A stretch of 39,996 bases of DNA from M3007 sp046299435 (lineage in GTDB: Bacteria > Bacteroidota > Bacteroidia > Chitinophagales > Saprospiraceae), in NCBI GenBank assembly GCA_046299435.1, contig JBKBIC010000011.1:1-39996 (forward strand), given 5' to 3'. Shown one piece after another: positions 16,579-24,506 of the stretch; the first letter of the stretch is position 1, and the number at the start of each line of letters is the position of its first letter. Made by a program: the position numbers and the translations under genes. The notes beneath the pieces are model-generated. The model was not told the origin of the DNA. It ran no database searches and worked only from the letters and a program-made list of their open reading frames with translations.

Positions 16579-17760
16579 CTATTCTTCCAGTTTCCACTGC
16601 GCGCCGTATTCTTCCACCAGGATATTATCGTAGCGGTCGGCGCACTCGAACATTTTTTGGAACATGGCCATGCCCGTGTCGGCGTTCAGGTAGCGGTCGA
16701 AGATGAGCAGCGAGAGGATGATGTCCTGCTCGTGGACGCTGAACGTGAGGCCCTCGACCTCGAAATTCTGCCGCAGCAGGTACTCGTAAATCGGTTTGAT
16801 GTTCTCCTTTGGCAGTTGGCACAGGAAGCAATCGGCCACAATGAGGCCGGTTTTTTCATGGTACGATACCTCGATTTTGGCGGAGCCTTGCCGGATTTCC
16901 CAAGAGAGCGGCCCGCGCCGGGAGAGTGGCACGTCGTGCCCGATTTTCGCCAGCAAATCCTCGATTGTTTTTGAAATCCCGGTCGGGATGAATTCCTCGG
17001 CCTGCGCGGGAAGCTCCACTTTTGCGCCGCAGTTGGGGCAGTACCGTTCGTTTTCGATGTTTTTTTCGCTGACGAAATTGGCACAGGAGGCGCAGCGCGT
17101 GCAGTTTTCGGAGTCCATTTTTCGGAACTCCGCGATGGCCGAGGCGAGGTATTCCGCCGGCAGCGCGAACCCGATGTTGTTGCTGTTGCCGATGATGAAC
17201 GTGTTGACCCCGATGACCTGCCCGGCGCGGTTGACGAGCGGGCCGCCGCTGTTGCCGGGGTTGATGGCCGCAGAGTGTTGCAGGTAGCGGATGTCGTTCA
17301 TGACGTGCTGCGTGTTCGAGACGATGCCGTCGTGGGTCGTGTATTTCAGCCCGAACGGATGCCCGACCGCGCCCACCATGTCGCCCTGCGCGAGGGCGGC
17401 GGCCTCGCCCAAGCTCACCTCCGGCAAATCCGCGCCGACGGGCGGCGCGAGGAACGCGAGGTCGTACTTTGGGTCGGTACAGAGCACCTTGACCATCTGT
17501 TTTTTGAATTGCGTGCCCTCGATGATGGCTGAGCGGTTGTCCTCCACGACGTGGTTGTTGGTCACGATGAGGTTCGGCTCCTTCAAATAAAAGCCCGTGC
17601 CCGTGCTTTGTGGCGTGGCAATCTGGACGATGATGGCTTTGTATTTTTCAAAAACGTCTTTCAACGCAGGGCAAGTGGTTTCGGAATGCAGCGGGCACAA
17701 AGAAACACAGACGGGCCGAAAACAGGGCTGGCGGGAGGTGTATTTCGTCCTTTCTGCCAA
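16579..17760 (-). CDS. Trypsin-like serine protease with zinc ribbon and YbjN-like C-terminus
   Basis: 393 residues. A DegP/trypsin-type domain (about 38-215) has the triad His70 (VTNNHVVED), Asp100 (DPKYDLAFL) and Ser171 (INPGNSGGPL). A zinc ribbon follows with Cys220, 223 and 226 and Cys241 and 244. The C-terminal part (about 260-390, WEIRQGSAKIEVSY..GLTFSVHEQDIILSLLIFD) looks like a YbjN/secretion-chaperone-like domain. There is no PDZ domain and no clear signal peptide, so it may act in the cytosol, unlike classical DegP. The N-terminal 30 residues are poor in family features; an in-frame TTG at 17664 could be the real start. The assignment of the protease is firm and of the C-terminal domain tentative. 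Confidence 0.85.
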   Translation of the reverse strand: MAERTKYTSRQPCFRPVCVSLCPLHSETTCPALKDVFEKYKAIIVQIATPQSTGTGFYLKEPNLIVTNNHVVEDNRSAIIEGTQFKKQMVKVLCTDPKYDLAFLAPPVGADLPEVSLGEAAALAQGDMVGAVGHPFGLKYTTHDGIVSNTQHVMNDIRYLQHSAAINPGNSGGPLVNRAGQVIGVNTFIIGNSNNIGFALPAEYLASAIAEFRKMDSENCTRCASCANFVSEKNIENERYCPNCGAKVELPAQAEEFIPTGISKTIEDLLAKIGHDVPLSRRGPLSWEIRQGSAKIEVSYHEKTGLIVADCFLCQLPKENIKPIYEYLLRQNFEVEGLTFSVHEQDIILSLLIFDRYLNADTGMAMFQKMFECADRYDNILVEEYGAQWKLEE

Positions 17761-17789
17761 TATTCTTCCTCACTTCTCAATCAGACTTC

Positions 17790-17897
17790 CTGCGAAACTC
17801 CGCGAAACGCTGCGCCTGCTCCGCGAAACTCTGCGTGATAGACTGTTACGCAGAGTGGCACAGAGGTCTCGCAGAGTCCCGCAGAGACTTTCGCAAG
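17790..17897. repeat. Inverted word repeat (ctctgcg words, period about 10)
   Basis: The left part (17790-17838) carries ccgcgaaactctgcg-type words. The right part (17847-17897) carries the reverse complements (acgcagagtggcacagag, cgcagagtcccgcagagac). The core ctctgcgt/acgcagag is a perfect stem around the loop at 17839-17846. It lies between the divergent protease and small membrane protein genes. The spacing of words is about 10 rather than 7 bases. Confidence 0.65.
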
Positions 17898-17915
17898 AAG
17901 TCTATTGTTCACAAA

Positions 17916-18200
17916 ATGAATAGCCTTAGAGTCTTCACGTTTAGGAACGTCTTGGTTGGAATTGTCATCGTAATCGTTGACTTGGCGATTTATGTGGTTC
18001 TTGGGCTATCGCTCATGGATTATGAAGATTTTTATGACGAAAGTAAAGGCCCATATTGGAGTTTGGGCAGCATGACCCTGTGGCAAAAAGTAGCCTATAT
18101 TGGATGGCATTTGTGGGTTTGGGCGAACTTGTTCTGCCTCGGATACCTGATTTACAGAGCGATAAAAAGAGTTGGGAGAGGTGGCTCTGCAAGGCAATGA
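17916..18200 (+). CDS. Small membrane protein, unknown function
   Basis: 94 residues from the ATG at 17916 (MNSLRVFTFRN); the longer frame upstream runs through the inverted repeat. Two hydrophobic segments are visible: about 10-32 (VLVGIVIVIVDLAIYVVLGL) and about 64-83 (AYIGWHLWVWANLFCLGYLIY), separated by an acidic loop, with a basic tail (RAIKRVGRGG). Base use is visibly less GC-rich than in neighbouring genes, which hints at a different origin. No family is recognised. Confidence 0.6.
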   Translation: MNSLRVFTFRNVLVGIVIVIVDLAIYVVLGLSLMDYEDFYDESKGPYWSLGSMTLWQKVAYIGWHLWVWANLFCLGYLIYRAIKRVGRGGSARQ

Positions 18201-18318
18201 ACGCCCGACCATGACCGGCAAAACTGGCCTCGACAAGTATGTTGTCCCCACAACCCCGCCGCCTTGCCGCTCGCCCAAAATTTCCAAAGGCAAAAACCGC
18301 CGTTTCTGGCAATCTATC

Positions 18319-18326
18319 TACCTTTG
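18319..18326 (+). promoter_or_regulatory. -7 box (TACCTTTG) for pheT
   Basis: It fits TAnnTTTG and lies 153 bases before the pheT ATG. The heptamer hairpin at 18355-18451 lies between box and gene and so would be in the leader RNA. Confidence 0.45.
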
Positions 18327-18354
18327 GCCGCTAACAACAAATTCCCAGAAACGT

Positions 18355-18451
18355 GAGATTCCAGACGTTTAAGATGTCAGATTTCAGATGCCAGACACCA
18401 GACGTGTTTATCCGATAAGTCTGGTATCTGAAATCTGGCATCTGGAATCTC
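18355..18451. repeat. Heptamer array with inverted arms upstream of pheT
   Basis: agatgtc, agatttc, agatgcc and agacacc on the left; the right arm holds the complementary words (gtctggt, atctgaaatctgg, catctgg). The ends gagattccag (18355-18364) and ctggaatctc (18442-18451) pair perfectly; the interior pairs with shifts of one or more words. It lies in the presumed pheT leader. Confidence 0.8.
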
Positions 18452-18479
18452 CGTCAAACGCCCATAGTTTTTTGAGTAC

Positions 18480-20963
18480 ATGAAGGTTTCGCTGAATTGG
18501 CTTCGAGATTTTCTCGACATAGATAAATCGCCCCAGCAAATAGAAGAAATACTGACTTCGCTGGGCTTGGAAGTGGAAGGTTGGGAAGAGGCAAAAGCAT
18601 CACCGGTTGATTTGGACAAGGTTTTTACGGCACAAGTCATTGAGTGTGAACGCATACCCGACACCGACCACCTATCTGCCACCAAAGTGGACGCAGGCGA
18701 CGGCCTCGTCCGCTCCGTCGTTTGCGGCGCGCCCAACGTGGCCGCAGGGCAAAAAGTCCTGCTCGCCGTGCCCGGCGCGAACGTCTTTTCCAAGGACGGA
18801 CAACTTTTCCAAATCGGCGAGCGCAAGGTCAAAGGCATCCCATCGCAGGGCATGATTTGCGCCGAGGACGAGCTCGGCATCGGCCACGACCACAGCGGCA
18901 TCATGGTGCTGCCGCCCGACACACCCATCGGCATTTCCGCCGCCCAGTTTCTGGGCAAAACCTCCGACATCGTCTTCGAAATCGGCCTCACGCCCAACCG
19001 TGCCGACGCGACCAACCACCTCGGCGTGGCCCGCGATTTGGCGGCGTGGCTGAGGGCTAATGAGGCTGGAAACTGGAAATTAGAAATTAGAAATTCAGAA
19101 ATTGAGAAATTCCCAATTCCCAATTCCCAATTCCCAGTTTCCGTCGAAGACGAATCGGCTTGCCCGCGATTCACGGGTGTTTTGCTGAAAAATTTGAAGG
19201 TCGCCGAAAGCCCCGATTGGCTGAAAAACCGCCTGCTCGCCATCGGCCAACGCCCCATCAACAACGTGGTGGACGTGACCAACTACGTCCGCGCCGAACT
19301 CGGCCAACCACTCCATGCCTACGATTTCCGGGAAGTGGCGGGCGGCAAAATCATCGTCCGAACCCTGCCCGAAGGCACCGTTTTCAAAACTTTGGACGAG
19401 GTGGAGCGCAAACTTTTCGCCGAGGATTTGATGGTCTGCGACGGCAACGGCACGCCGATGTGCATGGGCGGCGTGTTCGGCGGCGCGACCTCCGGCGTGA
19501 AGGACTCGACCACCGATATTTTCCTCGAAGCGGCGTTTTTCAGCCCCAAGTCCATCCGCCGCTCCATGATTCGGCACGGCCTCCGCACCGACGCGGCGTG
19601 GATGTTCGAAAAAGGCGTTGACCCGAACGGCTGCCGCCGCGCCCTCGAACGCGCCGCCGCGCTCATCCTCGAATTGGCGGGCGGCGAAGTGGCCTCGCAG
19701 GTCGTGGATATTTACCCGAACCCCGTGCAGCCCGCCCGCGTGGCGATGCGTTTCGAGCGCATCCATCAACTCATCGGGCAGGATTTGACGAAAGAGCGCG
19801 TCCGGCAAATCCTCGCCGCGCTCGAAATCGGCATGGCTGACGAGACCGCCGACGGCTTCACGGCCATCATCCCGACGAATAAACCCGACGTGCTCCGCGA
19901 AGCCGACGTGGTGGAGGAAATCCTGCGCGTGCATGGCTTGGACACCGTGCCCACGCCCACGCAATTCCGCGCCAGCGTCGAGGTCACGCCGCGCCCGAAC
20001 CCCGATGCCATCCGCAACCTTGCCGCCGATATTTTGAGCGCGGCGGGCTTCAACGAGTGCATGAGCCTCTCGCTCAGTCAGGGCGGCTACTATCGCGGCG
20101 ACGATGCCCTGTTGCCGATGCCCGAAGCGAGCCTCGTTTCGGTGTATAACACTGCAAATCAAGGACTTGACACGCTGCGCCCGACTATGTTGTTCAGTGG
20201 TTTGGAGGCCGTGCGGCACAACCAAAACCGCCAAAACGCCGACCTACGGCTGTACGAATTTGGCAAAACTTATCAACGGTTGACGGTTGACGGTGGACGG
20301 CAGACGGTGGGCGGGTTTCAGGAAACCTATCGCCTCGCCATCTTTCTGACCGGTGCCCATTCGCCCGAAAGCTGGCAGCCTGCGGCCAAAACAGCGGTGG
20401 ATTTTTTCACGTTGAAAAGCCATGTCCAAAACCTGCTGGCGCGGTTGGGCGTGTCGGGTTTCCAAGAAACTGCGGTCGGCAGCGAGCAAAACCCGGCGTT
20501 CCAATTTGCCCTCAAATACCATCGCGGGCCGGAGGAATTGGTCACGTTCGGGAAGGTCAGCCCCGCTATTTTGAAAAAAATGGACATCAAGCAGGCTGTG
20601 TTTTTTGCCGATTTCAACTGGGAAAACGTGCTCAAAGCCCTGAAAAACAACAAAGTACAGTACCGCGAAGTCAGCCGTTTCCCGTCCGTGCGGCGCGACC
20701 TCGCGTTGGTGCTCGACCGCAGCAAGTCGTTCGCCGACGTGCGGGCGACGGCCACGAAAACCGTTAAAAAACTGTTGACCGAAGTCAACTTGTTCGATGT
20801 GTTCGAGGACGAAACCAAACTCGGCGCGGGCAAAAAATCCTATGCCGTGAGTTTCACGTTTGAAGACCCCGAAAAGACTTTACAGGAAAAAGAAATTGAT
20901 GCCGCCATGACCCAATTGCAAACGGCTTTCGAGCAAAAATTGGGGGCGGCTATACGGAAGTGA
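18480..20963 (+). CDS. pheT: Phenylalanine--tRNA ligase beta subunit, carrying two repeat-derived segments
   Basis: 827 residues, slightly long for the family. It forms the alpha2beta2 enzyme that charges tRNA-Phe. Domains in order: tRNA-binding OB fold (about 40-150, VVCGAPNVAAGQKVLLA), B3/4 editing domain (from about 225; RPINNVVDVTNYV, GQPLHAYD), B5 (about 415-485), catalytic-core-like domain (about 500-700) and C-terminal anticodon-binding FDX-ACB domain (about 733-826, VSRFPSVRRDLALVLD). Residues 197-221 are encoded by a 75-bp heptamer repeat with inverted ends, and residues about 600-612 by five further heptamers. Both fall in normally variable linkers and keep the frame. The gene is intact and, being essential, presumably functional. 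The alpha subunit gene is not in the window. Confidence 0.96.
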   Translation: MKVSLNWLRDFLDIDKSPQQIEEILTSLGLEVEGWEEAKASPVDLDKVFTAQVIECERIPDTDHLSATKVDAGDGLVRSVVCGAPNVAAGQKVLLAVPGANVFSKDGQLFQIGERKVKGIPSQGMICAEDELGIGHDHSGIMVLPPDTPIGISAAQFLGKTSDIVFEIGLTPNRADATNHLGVARDLAAWLRANEAGNWKLEIRNSEIEKFPIPNSQFPVSVEDESACPRFTGVLLKNLKVAESPDWLKNRLLAIGQRPINNVVDVTNYVRAELGQPLHAYDFREVAGGKIIVRTLPEGTVFKTLDEVERKLFAEDLMVCDGNGTPMCMGGVFGGATSGVKDSTTDIFLEAAFFSPKSIRRSMIRHGLRTDAAWMFEKGVDPNGCRRALERAAALILELAGGEVASQVVDIYPNPVQPARVAMRFERIHQLIGQDLTKERVRQILAALEIGMADETADGFTAIIPTNKPDVLREADVVEEILRVHGLDTVPTPTQFRASVEVTPRPNPDAIRNLAADILSAAGFNECMSLSLSQGGYYRGDDALLPMPEASLVSVYNTANQGLDTLRPTMLFSGLEAVRHNQNRQNADLRLYEFGKTYQRLTVDGGRQTVGGFQETYRLAIFLTGAHSPESWQPAAKTAVDFFTLKSHVQNLLARLGVSGFQETAVGSEQNPAFQFALKYHRGPEELVTFGKVSPAILKKMDIKQAVFFADFNWENVLKALKNNKVQYREVSRFPSVRRDLALVLDRSKSFADVRATATKTVKKLLTEVNLFDVFEDETKLGAGKKSYAVSFTFEDPEKTLQEKEIDAAMTQLQTAFEQKLGAAIRK
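19068..19142 (+). repeat. 75-bp heptamer element in frame inside pheT
   Basis: It starts ggaaactgg (19068-19076) and ends ccagtttcc (19134-19142), a perfect 9-bp inverted pair. Between them are agaaatt words on the left and cccaatt words on the right, with a 7-bp period. The element begins exactly on a codon boundary and encodes 25 residues rich in Asn, Glu, Ile and Pro, unlike the flanking PheT sequence. Confidence 0.85.
20278..20312 (+). repeat. Five heptamers in frame inside pheT
   Basis: ggttgac, ggttgac, ggtggac, ggcagac and ggtgggc lie head to tail. They encode the stretch RLTVDGGRQTVGG between GKTYQ and FQETYRLAIFLTG. The same words occur at 34290-34317. Confidence 0.8.
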
Positions 20964-21026
20964 TGAGTGATGAATGATAAGTGATGAGTTTTTCTGCTCA
21001 TCGCTTATCATTCATCACCCATCACT
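20959..21026 (+). repeat. Heptamer array as 30-bp hairpin between pheT and rny
   Basis: agtgatg, agtgatg, aatgata and agtgatg (20959-20988) pair with 20997-21026 with two mismatches, across a T-rich 8-base loop. The left arm includes the pheT stop codon. It probably terminates or attenuates pheT transcription ahead of rny. Confidence 0.85.
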
Positions 21027-21058
21027 CCAATACTTTCACAATCAATGATTTACAACTT

Positions 21059-22753
21059 ATGGAACCCATTTTAGGATTAATAATAGGGGTACTGGTGGGC
21101 GCGGCGATAGCGTACTTCCTTACGGCTCAAATCATCCAAAAGGCCAACCGCTCCAAAATCGAGGAGAGCAACCGCCAAGCCGACCTTGCCATCCAAGAAG
21201 CCCGCCTGACGGCCAAACGCCTGACCGACGAGGCTGCGTTGGAAGCCCAAAAAATCAAAGCCAAGACAGAGGCCGACAACGAGCGCATCAAGCAGCAGAA
21301 AATCGCAGAGGCAAAGGAGAAATACAACCAGATGCGGAGCCAGTTCGACAGCGAAAAAGCCGAGCACCAGTTGAAAATGAAGGAGCGCGAGATGGTCGTG
21401 GTGGCGAAGGAAAACGAGGTCAAGGCCGCCCTCGCCCTCCGCGAAAAAGAGGTACAGACGAAGTTGGACGAAGTATCTGCCCGCAAAAACGAGCTCGAAA
21501 ACAAGGAACTCGAACTCGAAACGCTGCGCGAAAACTTGGACAAGCAGCTGAAAATCGTGGCGAAAAAGAAAGAGGAACTCGATGCCGCCAACGAAGAGCG
21601 CATCAAAATGCTCGAAAAAATCGCCGCGCTGAACCAGCAAGAAGCCAAAGACCAGCTGCTCGAAGCCGTCCGCGCCAAGAGCGAAAGCGAGGCGATGGTC
21701 ATCGTGAAAGAGGCCATCAGCAACGCGAAATTGACGGCCAACAAAGAGGCCAAAAAAATCGTCATCCAGACCATCCAGCGCACCGCTGCGGAGTTCACCA
21801 TCGAAAACACGGTCTCCGTTTTCAACCTCGAAAACGACGACATGAAAGGCCAAATCATCGGGCGCGAAGGCCGCAACATCCGTGCGCTCGAAGCCGCGAC
21901 GGGCGTGGAGGTCATCGTGGACGACACGCCGGAAGCCATCGTCATCTCATCGTTCGACCCCATCCGGCGCGAAGTGGCGCGGCTCTCCCTCCAACGCCTC
22001 GTGGCCGACGGGCGCATCCACCCGCAGCGCATCGAAGAGGTCGTCGCCAAAGTGCGGAAGCAACTCGAAGAGCAAATCATCGAAATCGGCGAGCGCACGG
22101 TCATCGAACTGGGCATTCACGGCCTCAACGCCGCGCTCGTGCGGATGGTCGGGCGGATGCGTTTCCGCTCATCCTACGGCCAGAACTTGCTGAAGCACAG
22201 CATCGAAACCGCCGAACTCTGCGGCATCATGTGCGCCGAACTGGGCATGAACCAGAAGCAGATCAAAATGGCGAAACGCGCCGGCCTCCTGCACGACATC
22301 GGCAAAGTGGCCGAGGAGGAAACTGAGCTTTCGCACGCACTGGTCGGCATGAAACTTTGCGAACAGCACGGCGAACACCCCGTCATCATCAACGCCGTCG
22401 GGGCGCACCACGACGAAATCGAGATGAACAACATCATCTCGCCCATTATCCAAGCCTGCGATGCCATCTCCGGTGCCCGCCCCGGTGCCCGCCGCGAAAT
22501 CCTCGAATCGTATCTCAAACGAATCGGCGAGCTCGAAGACTTGGCGATGAGCTACGACGGCGTGGCCAAAGCATTCGCCATGCAAGCAGGCCGCGAGCTG
22601 CGCGTCATCGTCGAGGCCGACAAAGTGACCGACCAATACGCTGACGATTTGTCGTTCATGATTTCACAAAAAATTCAGGACGAGATGCAGTACCCCGGCC
22701 AAATCCGCGTCACTGTGATTCGGGAAAAACGGGCAGTGGCGTATGCGAGATAA
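21059..22753 (+). CDS. rny: Ribonuclease Y
   Basis: 564 residues from the ATG at 21059 (MEPILGLIIGVLVGAAIAYF, membrane anchor 4-22); the frame extends into the upstream hairpin, which is not coding. A long charged coiled coil follows (about 28-245), then a KH domain with GQIIGREGRN at 264-273, and an HD domain with LLHDIGK (His412-Asp413) and GAHHDE. It is a membrane-bound endoribonuclease that starts mRNA decay. The length and order are typical. In many Bacteroidota a zapA gene sits just upstream; here only the 95-bp hairpin gap separates it from pheT. Confidence 0.96.
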   Translation: MEPILGLIIGVLVGAAIAYFLTAQIIQKANRSKIEESNRQADLAIQEARLTAKRLTDEAALEAQKIKAKTEADNERIKQQKIAEAKEKYNQMRSQFDSEKAEHQLKMKEREMVVVAKENEVKAALALREKEVQTKLDEVSARKNELENKELELETLRENLDKQLKIVAKKKEELDAANEERIKMLEKIAALNQQEAKDQLLEAVRAKSESEAMVIVKEAISNAKLTANKEAKKIVIQTIQRTAAEFTIENTVSVFNLENDDMKGQIIGREGRNIRALEAATGVEVIVDDTPEAIVISSFDPIRREVARLSLQRLVADGRIHPQRIEEVVAKVRKQLEEQIIEIGERTVIELGIHGLNAALVRMVGRMRFRSSYGQNLLKHSIETAELCGIMCAELGMNQKQIKMAKRAGLLHDIGKVAEEETELSHALVGMKLCEQHGEHPVIINAVGAHHDEIEMNNIISPIIQACDAISGARPGARREILESYLKRIGELEDLAMSYDGVAKAFAMQAGRELRVIVEADKVTDQYADDLSFMISQKIQDEMQYPGQIRVTVIREKRAVAYAR

Positions 22754-22779
22754 GGGATGAGGATTGGTTTCCCTCCTTT

Positions 22780-22826
22780 CGAAAAACACCCGGCGTGGCT
22801 GAGATTGGCTGCGGCGGGTGTTTTCG
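22780..22826 (+). terminator. Hairpin terminator after rny
   Basis: cgaaaaacacccg (22780-22792) pairs with cgggtgttttcg (22815-22826) with one bulged A, 26 bases after the rny stop. Confidence 0.6.
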
Positions 22827-22843
22827 TTTCCGGGTGGGCGAGG

Positions 22844-22851
22844 TAAGTTTG
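22844..22851 (+). promoter_or_regulatory. -7 box (TAAGTTTG) for the small-protein/HNH pair
   Basis: It fits TAnnTTTG, 16 bases before the ATG at 22868. An upstream TTTTCG (22821-22826) is at about the right distance but overlaps the rny terminator. Confidence 0.45.
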
Positions 22852-22867
22852 TGGAAAAATATTCGAC

Positions 22868-23104
22868 ATGACAGTTGCAGAAGCATTTGGCGATGTGGCC
22901 GAAGTGGTAGCCATGCTTGCCCCATCCAAAATCCTTGAACTGCGGCCTTCGCAGGCCATGTCCGACCGCGTGGAGGAATTGGTTTACCTGAAAAAAGAGG
23001 GTAAAATCTCGTTGGAAGAGTCGTTTGAACTCGAACGATTCCTCGCCTTGGATTTATTCATCAGCCTCGCCAAGGCGCGGGCGCGCAAACTGCTGGTCGC
23101 ATGA
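22868..23104 (+). CDS. Small helical protein coupled to an HNH nuclease
   Basis: 78 residues. Nothing resembles a signal peptide or DNA-binding motif. The central part (PSQAMSDRVEELVYLKKEGKISLEESFELERFLALDLFI) is predicted helical and acidic, and the C-terminus is basic (LAKARARKLLVA). Its stop overlaps the start of the HNH gene (ATGA), so the two are translationally coupled. Small acidic proteins placed like this often act as partners or inhibitors of the downstream enzyme. That role is inferred from the arrangement only. Confidence 0.75.
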   Translation: MTVAEAFGDVAEVVAMLAPSKILELRPSQAMSDRVEELVYLKKEGKISLEESFELERFLALDLFISLAKARARKLLVA

Positions 23105-23514
23105 GGCCGTATTTTTCGGAACAAACCCGTGTTTTCATCGCACAACGGGCGGGGTTCTGTTGTGAATATTGTCGCTTGCACCGCGATGACTTGTTCCTGC
23201 CTTTCCAGATTGACCACATCATCAGTTTGAAACACGGCGGCGGTCACGAGCTCGAAAATCTCGCCTACGTCTGTCCGCATTGCAATCAGCACAAAGGCTC
23301 CGACCTCGCCACTTTCCTTGATTCCTACCAAGACATTGCGGTTTTGTTCAACCCGCGCACCGACATCTGGGCGGAGCATTTCGAGGTTGCGGAGGGTGAA
23401 ATTTTGCCCAAGACCAGAACTGGTCGAGCTACCATTAAAATGCTCCGGTTCAACGAACCAGACCTGTTGATTTTGCGGCGGTCATTGTTTGAAGAAGGGC
23501 GTTACCCTCGTTAG
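23101..23514 (+). CDS. HNH endonuclease
   Basis: 137 residues. The zinc-binding HNH fold is clear: CEYC (Cys21-Cys24), QIDHIISLKHGG with Asp38-His39, ENLAYVCPHCNQHKGS with Asn53, Cys58-Cys61 and His64. This pattern marks HNH nucleases that cut or nick DNA with a beta-beta-alpha-metal site. The C-terminal 65 residues (TDIWAEHFEV.. GRATIKMLRFN) are shared by stand-alone HNH proteins of this size. It overlaps the preceding 78-residue gene by four bases. There is no methylase or restriction partner nearby. Confidence 0.92.
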   Translation: MRPYFSEQTRVFIAQRAGFCCEYCRLHRDDLFLPFQIDHIISLKHGGGHELENLAYVCPHCNQHKGSDLATFLDSYQDIAVLFNPRTDIWAEHFEVAEGEILPKTRTGRATIKMLRFNEPDLLILRRSLFEEGRYPR

Positions 23515-23534
23515 TCACGGCATAGGCGCTAGCC

Positions 23535-24485
23535 TCAGAAAAACCTCCGTTTCTGCAAAAACCAGTATAGGAACCCAGTCATCACACCCGTCAGCACGAT
23601 GGTGAGGTAGAAGGCGTAGGGCTCGTCGGGCAGGCCGTTGGGGATGTTCATGCCGAAGAAGGAGGCGATGAGCGTCGGCACCATGAGCACCACCGTGACC
23701 ACCGTGAGGCGGTGGATGACGACGTTCAGGTTGTTCGAGATGATGCTCGAATAGGCGTCCATCGTGCCGTTCAAGATGTTGGTATAGACGTTGGCCATCG
23801 AGAGGGCCTGCGAGTTGTCAATGATGATGTCCTCGAAAAGGTCGGTCAAATCCTCGTCGCCGTTGACGTGCAGGAAGTCCGTGCGTTTCATCTTCATTTT
23901 CAATAACTCGTTGCCGTTCAGCGAGTTGACGAAATAGACGAGGCTTTTTTCGATGCTCAGGAGCTGTCGCAGCTCGGCGTTGCGGTTCGAGTTGATGAGC
24001 TCTTTTTCGATGCGGTTGCGGCGGAGGTTCAGCTTTTTCAGGCTGCTGAGGTAGCGGTACACGTTCTGCTCGAAGATTTGCAGCACGAACTGTTTTTCGT
24101 TCGCCGGGTCCACGTTCCGCACCTTGTTTTCGATGAACATTTCGAGCACGGGCGTTTCGAAGGCCGACACCGTGATGATGTGCTCGATGGTCAGGATGAT
24201 GCCGATGGGCACGGTGATGTAGATGGCCTCGTTTTCGGTCTCGGCGTTCGCGTTGAGGATGGGCGTGTTGAGGATGATGAAACGGATGTCCTCGTCGCGC
24301 TCGTAGCGGGCGCGTTCGTCAATGTCCAAAGAATCGGTGAGGAAAACAGGGTCGAACTCGAACCGGCGGGCGAACGCCTCCAATTCGTCAGGCCCGTAGG
24401 GTGGGGTGAGGTTCACCCAACATCCGGGCTCCGGCTCCGCTATCTCGACGAGCCGACGTTTTTCGCGTACATAGTAACGAATCAC
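23535..24485 (-). CDS. corA: CorA family magnesium transporter
   Basis: 316 residues from a GTG at 24485, giving an (M)IRYYVREKRRLVEI N-terminus. The frame continues upstream, but that part encodes a heptamer hairpin. The cytosolic domain (SLDIDERARYE.. VIIL-type strands) leads to two C-terminal membrane helices (about 257-279 and 293-312) with the signature GMN at 278-280 in FFGMNIPNG, and a basic end (LQKRRFF). CorA pentamers take up Mg2+ and sometimes Co2+ or Ni2+. It converges with the HNH gene. Confidence 0.94.
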   Translation of the reverse strand: MIRYYVREKRRLVEIAEPEPGCWVNLTPPYGPDELEAFARRFEFDPVFLTDSLDIDERARYERDEDIRFIILNTPILNANAETENEAIYITVPIGIILTIEHIITVSAFETPVLEMFIENKVRNVDPANEKQFVLQIFEQNVYRYLSSLKKLNLRRNRIEKELINSNRNAELRQLLSIEKSLVYFVNSLNGNELLKMKMKRTDFLHVNGDEDLTDLFEDIIIDNSQALSMANVYTNILNGTMDAYSSIISNNLNVVIHRLTVVTVVLMVPTLIASFFGMNIPNGLPDEPYAFYLTIVLTGVMTGFLYWFLQKRRFF

Positions 24486-24506
24486 CGTCCATGTTGGGAG
24501 TTTGTT

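Noticed and set aside
18480..20963. pheT as a pseudogene because of repeat insertions
   Set aside because: The frame is intact through all domains, including FDX-ACB.
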